From the NCBI GenBank assembly GCA_903834675.1, contig CAILKC010000139.1, positions 1 to 14,427 of the forward strand: a stretch of DNA of 14,427 nucleotides, read 5' to 3'. This DNA is from an uncultured Victivallales bacterium (GTDB taxonomy: Bacteria > Verrucomicrobiota > Lentisphaeria > Oligosphaerales > JAFGRS01). The position numbers were made by a program, and so were the translations under genes. Within the stretch, counting starts at the first letter, position 1. The number at the start of each line of letters is the position of its first letter. The notes below the pieces were generated by a model. The model did not search any database and was not told the origin of the DNA. It was given only the letters and a program-made list of their open reading frames with translations. Shown here one piece after another: positions 8,801 to 14,387 of this stretch.

Positions 8801-8974
8801 GGCGCCGAAACGCTGGCCACCACGCCCCGTGGCGATAGCACCACCGCCGGCATCGCCATGTGCCCCGTCGACCAACAGCGCGAAGCGTTCTACCAGGAAC
8901 GCCGCAGCGCGGAACTCGCCTCCCGCCGCGCTCTTGCCAACGGAGCCCGCGTCTATGACCCCGGCTTGCCCTAG
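5873..8974 (+). CDS. Secreted beta-propeller dihaem cytochrome-like protein, related to hydrazine synthase alpha middle domain
   Basis: 1033 residues. The ATG at 5873 has GGGAG 8 nt upstream and opens a signal peptide (MPVRSILAGLLAAGFAVVAEV); upstream in-frame codons back to 5462 run through repeat DNA and are discarded. Residues ~20-175 look like a beta-sandwich binding domain (FDFEDGLDGWRIVEGSFG, closing with VTLDDVRFQG). Residues ~270-620 form a WD40/TolB-like propeller with PEVHFSGQRLLVALRR, GSLTPDGRILYDRWEYVDRNF and TVNPDGTN repeats plus the block SPGGVLDARIIPGSPLVVCMFGACHDRPWG, which I recognise from proteins annotated with the hydrazine synthase alpha-subunit middle domain. The C-terminal part has two covalent haem motifs, CVGCH (754-758) and CVRCH (806-810), and a CMC pair near 408. 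Probable role: periplasmic or extracellular electron transfer or redox chemistry. Hydrazine synthesis is not implied: beta and gamma subunits are absent. Many PVC bacteria carry such proteins of unknown function. Confidence 0.8.
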   Translation: MPVRSILAGLLAAGFAVVAEVRFDFEDGLDGWRIVEGSFGAFHCDRAEYHHSGGAYRKHGKFFLSTLESPEGRPDDAYTGVAESPVFRLEAPSLTFMVGGGNHPNTYAAICRLDGTEVKRAQGRCAQEMVDVVWELPELVGQLVFLRLGDGHPGSWGHVTLDDVRFQGRLEAEASAQRGLVRQPILPALRALTPPKPAEPPRQLPSSGNPASLRAAVLDLVATFGERYPLGAAFTAELARLEPGLETGTAAERQAARVAFEALQKRALVANPMVRDHPILFIARRQYKADHHNTETMFQAGTVNTGSFQGGGALRTIDFRDGADGRLTTLLDAGPEGLVRDPEVHFSGQRLLVALRRNAADGSHIYEIGAAGSGLRQLTSAAGVTDIDPLYLADDRIAFTSTREPKFCMCNVHIMGNLFCMDADGANIHQIGKSTLHEGHGSLTPDGRILYDRWEYVDRNFGDAQGLWTVNPDGTNHALYWGNNTSSPGGVLDARIIPGSPLVVCMFGACHDRPWGALAIVDRRLAMDGREAVVRTWPATAIGLVGKGNFDTFLSVWPRYEDPFPLSDLRPDGVPAAASGGKYFLCSRLLGQGEQTGLVLLDVFGNEIVLYGEGPGCYDPMPLAPRPRPPVIPSRRQPAAAKSVFYVTDVYRGTHMAGVAPGAVRALRVVESPEKRYWTGPAWGGQGVHRPAMNWHSFENKRILGTVPVQADGSACFEVPSETFVYFQLLDENGMMIQSMRSGTLAQPGETTGCVGCHEARQSAPAAGKPPPAAVADSPSTLTGWYGPPRMFSFLDEVQPVFDKHCVRCHDFAEPGGEKLLLARDRAETFNASYTELWRRRAIAAIGAGPAEIQPAYSWGSSASKLVKRLRQGHEKVQLTPEEFDRLVTWIDLNAPYYPTYASAFPGNLTGRCPIEPKAMQRLAELTGIPFGELASFGASRGPQISFDRPEKSPCLKALGNGPTATLEEALAIIRKGAETLATTPRGDSTTAGIAMCPVDQQREAFYQERRSAELASRRALANGARVYDPGLP

Positions 8975-9157
8975 TGGCCCAGGCGGCCCTGGCGGCCGAC
9001 GGCGCCGACGCGGCGGGGGCTGAGACGGCGGCGGGCCGGGTCGGGGTACCCGCGCCCCTGTACTGGCCAAGCGTGGTGACGGCACCTACGGCTGCCCCTC
9101 GGTCGGGCCCGAAGACCTTTGCTTGCGCTGCCGTCCGCGGTGACGAACTGTTTTCCG

Positions 9158-9186
9158 TCGACAGATGGCGAATCCTGCTCTATGGT
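9158..9186 (+). promoter_or_regulatory. Candidate sigma70-like promoter for the CE7 esterase gene
   Basis: TCGACA (9158-9163, five of six to TTGACA), a 17-nt spacer, then TATGGT (9181-9186, four of six to TATAAT). It lies about 60 nt before the esterase start in the 273-nt gap after the dihaem protein gene. The rest of that gap is GC-rich and shows nothing else I can name. Confidence 0.35.
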
Positions 9187-9247
9187 GTGGGGCCGTGGAT
9201 CCGGGTGACGATACGAGCGCGGTTTGCATCTCAGGGAGAACGCACGC

Positions 9248-10210
9248 ATGCCACTACTTTTTGACCTGCCATTGGAGAAGCTGCTGACGTACGAGGGCAG
9301 CTCGCCGAAGCCGGCCGACTTCGACGCCTTCTGGGAGCGCAGTCTGGCCGAGATGCGGGCGGTGGAGCCGCGTTTGGAGCTGGCGCCGGCCGAGTTTCAG
9401 GCGCCGTTTGCCGAGTGTTTCGATATGACCTTCACGGGGGTGGGTGGGGCGCGGGTCTACGCCAAGTTGGTGCGGCCGAAGAAGGCTCCGAAGCCACATC
9501 CGGCGGTGATCATGCTGCATGGCTACAGCGGTAGCAGCGGCGAGTGGAACGACAAGCTGAGCTATGCGGCCATGGGGTTCACGGTGGCGGCGCTGGACTG
9601 TCGCGGTCAGGGCGGGCGCAGCGAAGATGTCGGTGGGGTGACCGGCAATACGCTGCACGGGCACATCATCCGCGGGGTTGAGGACGCGCCGGAGAAGCTG
9701 CTGTTCCGGCAGATCTACCTGGATGCGGCCCAGCTCACGGGGCTGGTGATGGCCATGCCGGAGGTGGATGAGAACCGGGTGGGAGTCACTGGCGGCAGTC
9801 AGGGCGGCGGGCTGACTCTGGCCTGCGCCGGCTTGGAGCCGCGCCTGCGGCGGGCGGCGCCGGTCTACCCGTTCTTGTGCGACTACCGGCGGGTGTGGCT
9901 GATGGACCTGGCCAAGGATGCCTACGCGGAGCTGAAGGATTACTTCCGGCGCTTCGACCCGACGCACGAACGCGAGGACGTCTTCTTCGAGCGTCTGGGG
10001 TATATCGATGTGCAGTTCCTCTGCCCGCGCATCCGGGCCACCGTGATGCTGGGAGTCGGCTTCAACGACACGGTCTGTCCGCCGTCGACGCAGTTCGCGG
10101 CGTACAACCGCATCCGCAGCGAGAAGCGCTACGTGGCCTACCCGGACTTTGGCCACGAGGGGCTGCCCGGGCACGCCGACCGCATCTTCCAGTTCCTGAG
10201 CGCGCTGTAA
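9248..10210 (+). CDS. Acetyl xylan esterase / cephalosporin-C deacetylase family (CE7) esterase
   Basis: 320 residues, the usual length for the family. Alpha/beta-hydrolase fold with HGYSGSSGEWND (oxyanion region), the RGQGGRSEDVGG loop typical of CE7, nucleophile elbow GGSQGGG with Ser184, acid Asp274 in GFNDTVCPPST, and His303 in DFGHEG. The spacing is close to that of characterised CE7 enzymes. These enzymes remove acetyl groups from xylo-oligosaccharides and other small acetylated substrates, and also act on cephalosporin C. No signal peptide is visible (MPLLFDLPLEKLLTYEG), so it is probably cytoplasmic and acts on imported oligosaccharides. The ATG at 9248 is chosen because AGGGAG lies 9 nt upstream; the TTG at 9224 would place this ribosome site inside the gene. 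A hairpin array follows 6 nt after the stop. Confidence 0.92.
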   Translation: MPLLFDLPLEKLLTYEGSSPKPADFDAFWERSLAEMRAVEPRLELAPAEFQAPFAECFDMTFTGVGGARVYAKLVRPKKAPKPHPAVIMLHGYSGSSGEWNDKLSYAAMGFTVAALDCRGQGGRSEDVGGVTGNTLHGHIIRGVEDAPEKLLFRQIYLDAAQLTGLVMAMPEVDENRVGVTGGSQGGGLTLACAGLEPRLRRAAPVYPFLCDYRRVWLMDLAKDAYAELKDYFRRFDPTHEREDVFFERLGYIDVQFLCPRIRATVMLGVGFNDTVCPPSTQFAAYNRIRSEKRYVAYPDFGHEGLPGHADRIFQFLSAL

Positions 10211-10215
10211 ATGCT

Positions 10216-10421
10216 GCGCCTGCGGCCAGGCGCCTCTCCACGAGGCACGCTGGAGATGCGGTGGGCTCCACCGCGGTCCGCTGGAGATGCGGTGGGCTCC
10301 ACCGCCCGCGCCTGCGGCCAGGCGCCTCTCCACGAGGCATGCTGGAGATGCGGTGGGCTCCACCGCCCGCGCCTGCGGCCAGGCGCCTCTCCAAGGATTG
10401 GAGCGGCCGCGGCTCGCGGCC
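10216..10421. repeat. Array of iterated hairpin modules (REP/BIME-like) between esterase and CBM9-like genes
   Basis: Two modules alternate. Module A is GCGCCTG-CGGC-CAGGCGC (starts 10216, 10308, 10369), a perfect 7-bp stem. Module B is GCGGTGG-GCT-CCACCGC (10258-10274, 10289-10305, 10350-10366), also a perfect 7-bp stem. A linker TCTCCA...TGGAGA joins A to B and can itself pair (10235-10256, 10327-10348). The order is A-linker-B-B-A-linker-B-A, followed by a shortened linker (CTCCAAGGATTGGAG) and a diverged module GGCCGCG-GCT-CGCGGCC (10405-10421) that keeps the GCT loop. It fills most of the 254-nt intergenic gap and could limit read-through, protect mRNA ends, or be a repeat family dispersed in the genome. 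Confidence 0.8.
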
Positions 10422-10464
10422 ACTGCCCACGAGGTCGTTGGCAATCCAGAAGACGGAGACAAGC

Positions 10465-11130
10465 ATGGACTACACGATTCGCAGAACGGTGACGCCGCCG
10501 GTGTTGAAGGGGGCCTGGGACAGCGCCGAGTGGGCGGGCGCGGCGACGGCGGAGATTGCCACGTTCCGACCCGAGAGTAAGGCGCACCGGCCGCGGGTGC
10601 AGGCGCGCTTCCTCTACGATGATGCCGCAGTGTACGGCCTCTATCGGGTCGAGGACCGCTACGTGCGCTGCGTCCACGAGAGTTTCCAGGATCCGGTGTG
10701 CCGCGACAGTTGCGTCGAGTTCTTTTTCCAGCCACAGGTGGGCAGTGGCTACTTCAACTTCGAGTTCAACTGCGGCGGCGCGTTTCTGTGCATGTATGTA
10801 CGGGATTGCCGACGGGTTGAGAACGGCTTTGCGGACTACGTCTGGATGCGGGAGGAGGATGGTCGGAAGGTAGCGGTGTGGCATTCGCTGCCGGCGCGGG
10901 TCGAGCCGGAACTGACGGAGCCGACGCTGTGGTTCGTGCAGTTCTGTATTCCGTATGCCACTCTGGAGCCGTACTGCGGGGCGCTGGGGGGGATGGCGGG
11001 GAAGGCCTGGCGGGGGAACTTCTACAAGTGTGGCGACCAGACCAGCCAGCCGCACTGGGCTTCGTGGGCGCCGGTCGATGAACTGAACTTCCACCTGCCG
11101 CGCTGTTTCCAGACGCTGCGTTTTGTTTGA
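10465..11130 (+). CDS. Carbohydrate-binding family 9-like protein
   Basis: 221 residues. The ATG at 10465 has GGAG 6 nt upstream. The sequence follows the CBM9-like beta-sandwich: VLKGAWDSAEWAGAATAEIATF at the N-terminus, RVQARFLYDDAAVYGLYRVEDRYVRCVH, DSCVEFFFQP, YFNFEFNCGGAFLCMYVRD, the CIPYATLEPYCG block, GKAWRGNFYKCGDQTSQPHWASWAPVDELNFHLPRCFQTLRF at the end. The C-terminal GNFYKCGD...HWASWAPV pattern is characteristic of stand-alone CBM9-like proteins found near sugar-degradation genes. No signal peptide is visible. These proteins bind or possibly process glycans or glycosides; no catalytic residues can be named. It shares strand with the CE7 esterase but the hairpin array separates them, so its expression may be uncoupled. 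Confidence 0.85.
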   Translation: MDYTIRRTVTPPVLKGAWDSAEWAGAATAEIATFRPESKAHRPRVQARFLYDDAAVYGLYRVEDRYVRCVHESFQDPVCRDSCVEFFFQPQVGSGYFNFEFNCGGAFLCMYVRDCRRVENGFADYVWMREEDGRKVAVWHSLPARVEPELTEPTLWFVQFCIPYATLEPYCGALGGMAGKAWRGNFYKCGDQTSQPHWASWAPVDELNFHLPRCFQTLRFV

Positions 11131-11182
11131 CCGGTGCCATATTGCACAGGTCGGGAAAAGGAAGAAACCGCCCTGCCAGAAA

Positions 11183-11207
11183 GGGGCCGCCCAATCCAGG
11201 GCGCCCC
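11183..11207 (-). terminator. Second terminator-like hairpin, convergent region
   Basis: GGGGCCGCCC and GGGCGCCCC pair with a single bulge around a 6-nt loop. On the minus strand a short T-rich run (CTTTCTGG) follows. It lies between the convergent CBM9-like and H-X9-DG genes and could stop transcription from either side, though the T run is weak. Confidence 0.35.
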
Positions 11208-11224
11208 ACGCCTCCCCCAAAAGC

Positions 11225-11263
11225 CCACCGCCGCCGACGCCATACCGGCGCGGGCGGCGGTGG
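11225..11263 (-). terminator. Intrinsic-terminator-like hairpin after the H-X9-DG gene
   Basis: CCACCGCCGCC (11225-11235) pairs perfectly over 11 bp with GGCGGCGGTGG (11253-11263). The inner CGCC/GGCG can extend the stem. On the minus strand GCTTTTGGGG follows immediately, a short T run. It is 29 nt downstream of the H-X9-DG stop codon. Confidence 0.5.
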
Positions 11264-11292
11264 ACCAGGCCCCGAAAAGCCGCGGGCAGCTT

Positions 11293-11853
11293 CTAGGGAT
11301 TGTAGAGGTAGTGGTCGTTCTGCCGACCACTCCAGTCCGGGTTCACATCGTAGTCACTACCGCTGGCCACATGTCCGTCGAAGAAGGCGATGTTGGCGCG
11401 CGCATTGTGGCGCTCCCCGATGCGAACGCGCACCTGTATGGCGGCCAGCCCGCAGCTACCGCACCCACAGTCGCGCCTGATCTTGGTGCAGGTGCGGTCG
11501 TAGTCCTGAAACATGTGGATATAGGCGGGCTTGGTGAGTTGACCGATCGCCAGTCCGACATCGGCACCGCCGGCGAGGCAGTTCCAGGCGTAGGAGGTGG
11601 GCAGACCGCCGGTTTCCCACACGTCAGGCGCGCTATCATCCGCACACAGGTAGGTCGGATTGCTCTTGATGTAGGGGCTGATCATCACGGTCCACGGCAC
11701 GTTGGTCGGCACCCTCACGTTGCGCCTCCCGCTCAACGTCTCCTTGTTGTCGTCGACGTACATCAGCTCACCGCGGCGGCTCTGCCGACCCGGCGCACCG
11801 CCGTTTTCAGGCCCCCGCCTTAGGCCGCGGGCGGCGGCGATGCGGCCGCCCAC
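11293..11853 (-). CDS. H-X9-DG-type pseudopilin-related protein, prepilin N-terminus missing (possible pseudogene)
   Basis: 186 residues from the GTG at 11853, or 156 from the ATG at 11763. From residue ~29 (ELMYVDDNKETL) the sequence follows the globular part of the prepilin-type H-X9-DG family, with PYIKSNPTYLCADDS, TSYAWNCLAGG and the signature H149-NARANIAFF-D159-G160. A CGCGSC cluster precedes it. The usual [20 protein letters not shown] class III signal and helix is absent; instead the first ~28 residues are Arg/Gly-rich and read from GC-rich DNA, and I find no matching N-terminus in other frames upstream. The GTG sits in the loop of a perfect 8-bp hairpin with no well-spaced ribosome site; an in-frame TGA lies 27 nt upstream. 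It is either a truncated relic or a variant. These proteins are abundant in Planctomycetota, Lentisphaerota and Armatimonadota; their function is unproven. Confidence 0.6.
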   Translation of the reverse strand: MGGRIAAARGLRRGPENGGAPGRQSRRGELMYVDDNKETLSGRRNVRVPTNVPWTVMISPYIKSNPTYLCADDSAPDVWETGGLPTSYAWNCLAGGADVGLAIGQLTKPAYIHMFQDYDRTCTKIRRDCGCGSCGLAAIQVRVRIGERHNARANIAFFDGHVASGSDYDVNPDWSGRQNDHYLYNP

Positions 11854-11861
11854 GGGCGGCC
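11844..11861. repeat. Perfect 8-bp stem hairpin over the presumed GTG start
   Basis: GGCCGCCC-AC-GGGCGGCC. It covers the GTG proposed as start of the H-X9-DG frame. On the plus strand it is followed by TGCTCTTAT, so it could act as a weak terminator in that direction, or the region may simply be remnant repeat DNA. Confidence 0.45.
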
Positions 11862-11916
11862 TGCTCTTATCCTCCAGTCACCTGACACACCAAAACCATC
11901 GTCTACCAGGACGCCA

Positions 11917-11946
11917 ATTAGACATCGGCAAGCCTGCAATTGTCAA
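11917..11946 (-). promoter_or_regulatory. Candidate sigma70-like promoter for the H-X9-DG gene
   Basis: On the minus strand TTGACA (11941-11946, full match to the -35 consensus), an 18-nt spacer, then TCTAAT (11917-11922, five of six to the -10 consensus). It lies in an AT-rich stretch (~11885-12000) between divergent genes and points at the H-X9-DG frame, about 64 nt before its GTG. Confidence 0.5.
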
Positions 11947-11962
11947 TTTTGCGTTCGTCGAG

Positions 11963-11990
11963 TTGATTTCAACCTGATTTAGATGATAGT
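11963..11990 (+). promoter_or_regulatory. Weak candidate promoter for the DRE-TIM/Cache gene
   Basis: TTGATT (11963-11968), a 16-nt spacer, GATAGT (11985-11990), each four of six to consensus. It is in the same AT-rich divergent region, about 110 nt before the ATG at 12098. A small leader hairpin ACCCC-CTCCA-GGGGT follows at 12019-12033. Confidence 0.25.
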
Positions 11991-12097
11991 TATGCTCTTA
12001 CCGGGCAGACGTTGCCGAACCCCCTCCAGGGGTGACAAGAGGCGTGATGCATCCCGGCTGGTCGTTCAGGACAGAACTGTTAGCGAGGGCTGGCACG

Positions 12098-13939
12098 ATG
12101 AGCAACTGGAGCTTCAAACCGCTGACTACCTATGCTGGCGGGTTCGCCTTGGATGACACCAAGGAACCGAACCTGCTGCGCAACCAGTTCCCGTACACCA
12201 GCGTGCCCAAGATCATCTTTGACGGCGTGCTCGAGACGCCGGATCCGGCCGAGGAGATCTGGATCACCGACACGACCTTCCGCGACGGCCAGCAGGCACG
12301 GCCGCCCTACAAGCCCGAGCACATCGTCGACCTCTATACGCTCATGCACCGGCTCGGCGGTCCGCGTGGCATCATCCGGCAATGCGAGTTCTTCGTCTAC
12401 AGCCTGCGTGACCGCGAGGCCCTCGAAGGCTGCCTGGCACTGAATTACGAGTACCCCGAGGTCACGGGCTGGATCCGCGCCAATGCCGAGGACTTCAAGC
12501 TGGTGAAGGCCATCGGCCTGAAGGAGACGGGCATCCTCACCAGCGTCTCGGACTACCACATCTTCCTCAAACTGCGCAAGTCCCGGCGCAAGGTGATGGA
12601 CGACTACCTCGCCGTGGTCAAGGAGGCGCTGGCGGTCGGCATCATCCCGCGCTGCCATTTCGAGGACGTGACCCGGGCCGACATCTACGGCTTCTGCCTG
12701 CCGTTTGCCGAGGAGCTCATGAAGCTGAGCCAGGAGAGCGGCATCCCGATCAAGATCCGCCTGTGCGACACCATGGGTTACGGCCTGAGCTTTCCCGGAG
12801 CGGCCCTGCCGCGCAGCGTGCCGAAGTTGGCGCGCGCCTTCCGGCGCGAGGTCGGATTCCCGGCCCAGCTCCTGGAGTGGCACGGCCACAACGACTTCCA
12901 CAAAGTCCATGCGAATGCGGCCACGGCCTGGCTCTACGGCATCAGCAGCCTCAATGCGTCTCTGCTCGGCTTTGGCGAACGCACCGGCAACCCGCCGCTG
13001 GAAGGCGCCATCATCGAGTACATCGGCCTGCTCGGCGATGCTTGCGGCATCGACACCACCCTCATTACCGATATCGCCGAATACTACCGCACCAACGTGC
13101 ATGCCGAAATCCCCGACAACTACCCCTTCATCGGCACCGAGTTCAACACCACCCGCGCCGGTATCCACATCGATGGGGTGCTGAAGAACGAAGAGATCTA
13201 CAACATCTTTGACACTCTCACCCTGCTCAAACGCCCGGTGCAAGTCGGCATCACCGACAAGTCCGGCATGGCAGGCATCGCCCACTGGCTCAACGAGTAC
13301 GCTCAAAGAGTCGCCCGCGACCACGAGTTCGAGCCCCTCAGCAAGCGCCATCCCGGGGTGCGCCGCATCAACGATTGGGTCACCGAGCAGTATACGCAGG
13401 GCCGGACCACCGGTATCAGCACCGACGAAATGCTTGCCCAGGCCAAACGCCATGTGCCCAGCCTGTTCGAGAGCGAGTTCCAGAAGTTCAAGAAGGCGGC
13501 CCAGCACAAGGGCACCGTCCTGGCCGAACGCATCAGCGCCTCCCCGGATGTGCTCCGCATGGAACCCCGCCGCATGGAGCGCTTCCTGCGCGAGGTGGTC
13601 AAAGCCGAACCCGCCATCCAGTTGCTCGCCCTGACCGACATGAATGGCCACCGCCTGAGCCAGGTCCACACCCAACGCGGCGAAAAGGCGCTCTTCCGCC
13701 CGCTGCTGACCGAGAACTTCTCCGACCACGACTGGTTCCAGGAAGTCGTCGGCAGCGGCAAGTCGTTCGCCTCCGACCTCTTCTTCTCGCGCTTCACCGG
13801 CAAGCCCATCATGACCTTCGCCGAGCCCATCCGCGATGCCGCGGGCAAGATGGTGGCGGTGATGGACATCGACTTCAAGTTCGACGAACTCACCCAACTC
13901 ATCAACGACCTGCCGCGCGACGTCATCGAGGACGAATGA
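12098..13939 (+). CDS. DRE-TIM metallolyase-like (LeuA/homocitrate synthase/HMGL type) enzyme fused to a Cache-like sensor domain
   Basis: 613 residues. The ATG at 12098 has GAGGG 8 nt upstream. Residues ~50-340 are a DRE-TIM barrel: ITDTTFRDGQQA (Arg62 and Asp63, catalytic Arg and metal Asp) and HGHND (His262 and His264, metal ligands), plus LCDTMGYG and GERTGNPPLEGAI. GTEFNTTRAGIHIDG and the following helical part (to ~480) match the lid and communication regions of 2-isopropylmalate/homocitrate-type synthases. The family joins acetyl-CoA to a 2-oxoacid or cleaves the reverse product; the substrate is not evident. The usual LeuA regulatory domain is not seen. Residues ~500-613 instead read as a single Cache/PDC-like domain: AIQLLALTDMNGHRLSQ, FSDHDWFQEVVGSGKSFASDLFFSRFTGKPIMTFAEPIRDAAGKMVAVMDIDFKFDEL. 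No signal peptide or membrane helix is present, so this Cache domain must be cytoplasmic and may sense a ligand allosterically. Confidence 0.85.
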   Translation: MSNWSFKPLTTYAGGFALDDTKEPNLLRNQFPYTSVPKIIFDGVLETPDPAEEIWITDTTFRDGQQARPPYKPEHIVDLYTLMHRLGGPRGIIRQCEFFVYSLRDREALEGCLALNYEYPEVTGWIRANAEDFKLVKAIGLKETGILTSVSDYHIFLKLRKSRRKVMDDYLAVVKEALAVGIIPRCHFEDVTRADIYGFCLPFAEELMKLSQESGIPIKIRLCDTMGYGLSFPGAALPRSVPKLARAFRREVGFPAQLLEWHGHNDFHKVHANAATAWLYGISSLNASLLGFGERTGNPPLEGAIIEYIGLLGDACGIDTTLITDIAEYYRTNVHAEIPDNYPFIGTEFNTTRAGIHIDGVLKNEEIYNIFDTLTLLKRPVQVGITDKSGMAGIAHWLNEYAQRVARDHEFEPLSKRHPGVRRINDWVTEQYTQGRTTGISTDEMLAQAKRHVPSLFESEFQKFKKAAQHKGTVLAERISASPDVLRMEPRRMERFLREVVKAEPAIQLLALTDMNGHRLSQVHTQRGEKALFRPLLTENFSDHDWFQEVVGSGKSFASDLFFSRFTGKPIMTFAEPIRDAAGKMVAVMDIDFKFDELTQLINDLPRDVIEDE

Positions 13940-13950
13940 CCCGCGGTTGA

Positions 13951-14015
13951 CGGGCTCGGTCCGCTGGGCGGCGAGGGGGGGCGAGAAACCGCCATCAGCT
14001 TCGGGACCGAGCCCG
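13951..14015 (+). terminator. Long compound stem after the DRE-TIM/Cache gene
   Basis: CGGGCTCGGTCC (13951-13962) is the perfect reverse complement of GGACCGAGCCCG (14004-14015). Inside, GCTG/CAGC and GGCGG/CCGCC can extend the stem with a small bulge. It begins 11 nt after the stop codon. There is no T run after it, so it may end transcription in a factor-dependent way or just protect the mRNA 3' end. Confidence 0.45.
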
Positions 14016-14080
14016 CTCCCGGTTAGTCCGTTGCGCGGCTTTGATTCCGTCCACGTCCGCGGCTGCGGGCGTCGGACGCC

Positions 14081-14132
14081 TGGAGGGCGCCCCTGTGCGA
14101 GCGCCGCGGCGGCCACGCAGGGCCGCCCTCCA
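14081..14132. repeat. Imperfect inverted repeat around a GC palindrome
   Basis: TGGAGGGCGCCCCTGTGCG (14081-14099) and CGCAGGGCCGCCCTCCA (14116-14132) are nearly complementary, with GCCGCGGC (14103-14110) in the loop. It resembles a dispersed intergenic repeat unit, but only one copy is in view. Confidence 0.5.
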
Positions 14133-14211
14133 ACGGGCCGGTGCGTTCCGCTCGGCCCGGAATAACCCACGAAGCGGTCACGGAATGCGACTCAACGGCA
14201 CGCATGCCCGT

Positions 14212-14387
14212 TGAGGCTCTTGCGGAACCCTCGGCTCACCAGCCTCTCGCCTGGAGTCGGCGGTCCGCCCCGGCACTGCCGGGGCTTCCGCCGTACGTGG
14301 GGATACCGCGATCCGCCGCCGCGGACCCGAAACGAGCGCTGGCAGCGCGAGCTCCAGGGCCAGACGCGGGGTTCTGCAAGAGCCTCA
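14212..14387. mobile_element. MITE-like segment bounded by 19-bp inverted repeats
   Basis: TGAGGCTCTTGCGGAACCC (14212-14230) and GGGTTCTGCAAGAGCCTCA (14369-14387) are reverse complements with one mismatch (18 of 19). They enclose 138 nt with no gene and a central hairpin CCCCGGC-ACT-GCCGGGG (14268-14284). No target-site duplication is obvious. A similar sequence (TTCTGCGAGAACC) occurs on the minus strand at about 14405-14417, near the window edge. Confidence 0.45.

Noticed and set aside
5873..8974. True hydrazine synthase of an anammox organism
   Set aside because: Only the alpha-like middle domain resembles it. Beta and gamma subunits and other anammox genes are absent, and related proteins are widespread in non-anammox bacteria.
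10216..10421. CRISPR array
   Set aside because: The repeats are self-complementary modules in mixed order with 2-8 nt joins. There are no unique spacers of uniform length and no cas genes.
9877..10464. Long plus-strand frame joining the hairpin array to the CBM9-like protein
   Set aside because: The upstream part is an out-of-frame reading of the esterase gene and the repeats. The CBM9-like domain begins cleanly at 10465 with its own ribosome site.
11134..11823. 229-residue plus-strand frame over the H-X9-DG gene
   Set aside because: The minus strand carries the H-X9-DG signature and promoter/terminator signals; the plus frame has none.
12080..14170. 696-residue minus-strand frame opposite the DRE-TIM/Cache gene
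   Set aside because: It is an antisense shadow caused by high third-position GC. The composition is low complexity (Asp/Val/Gly/His-rich) and the plus strand has clear family motifs.
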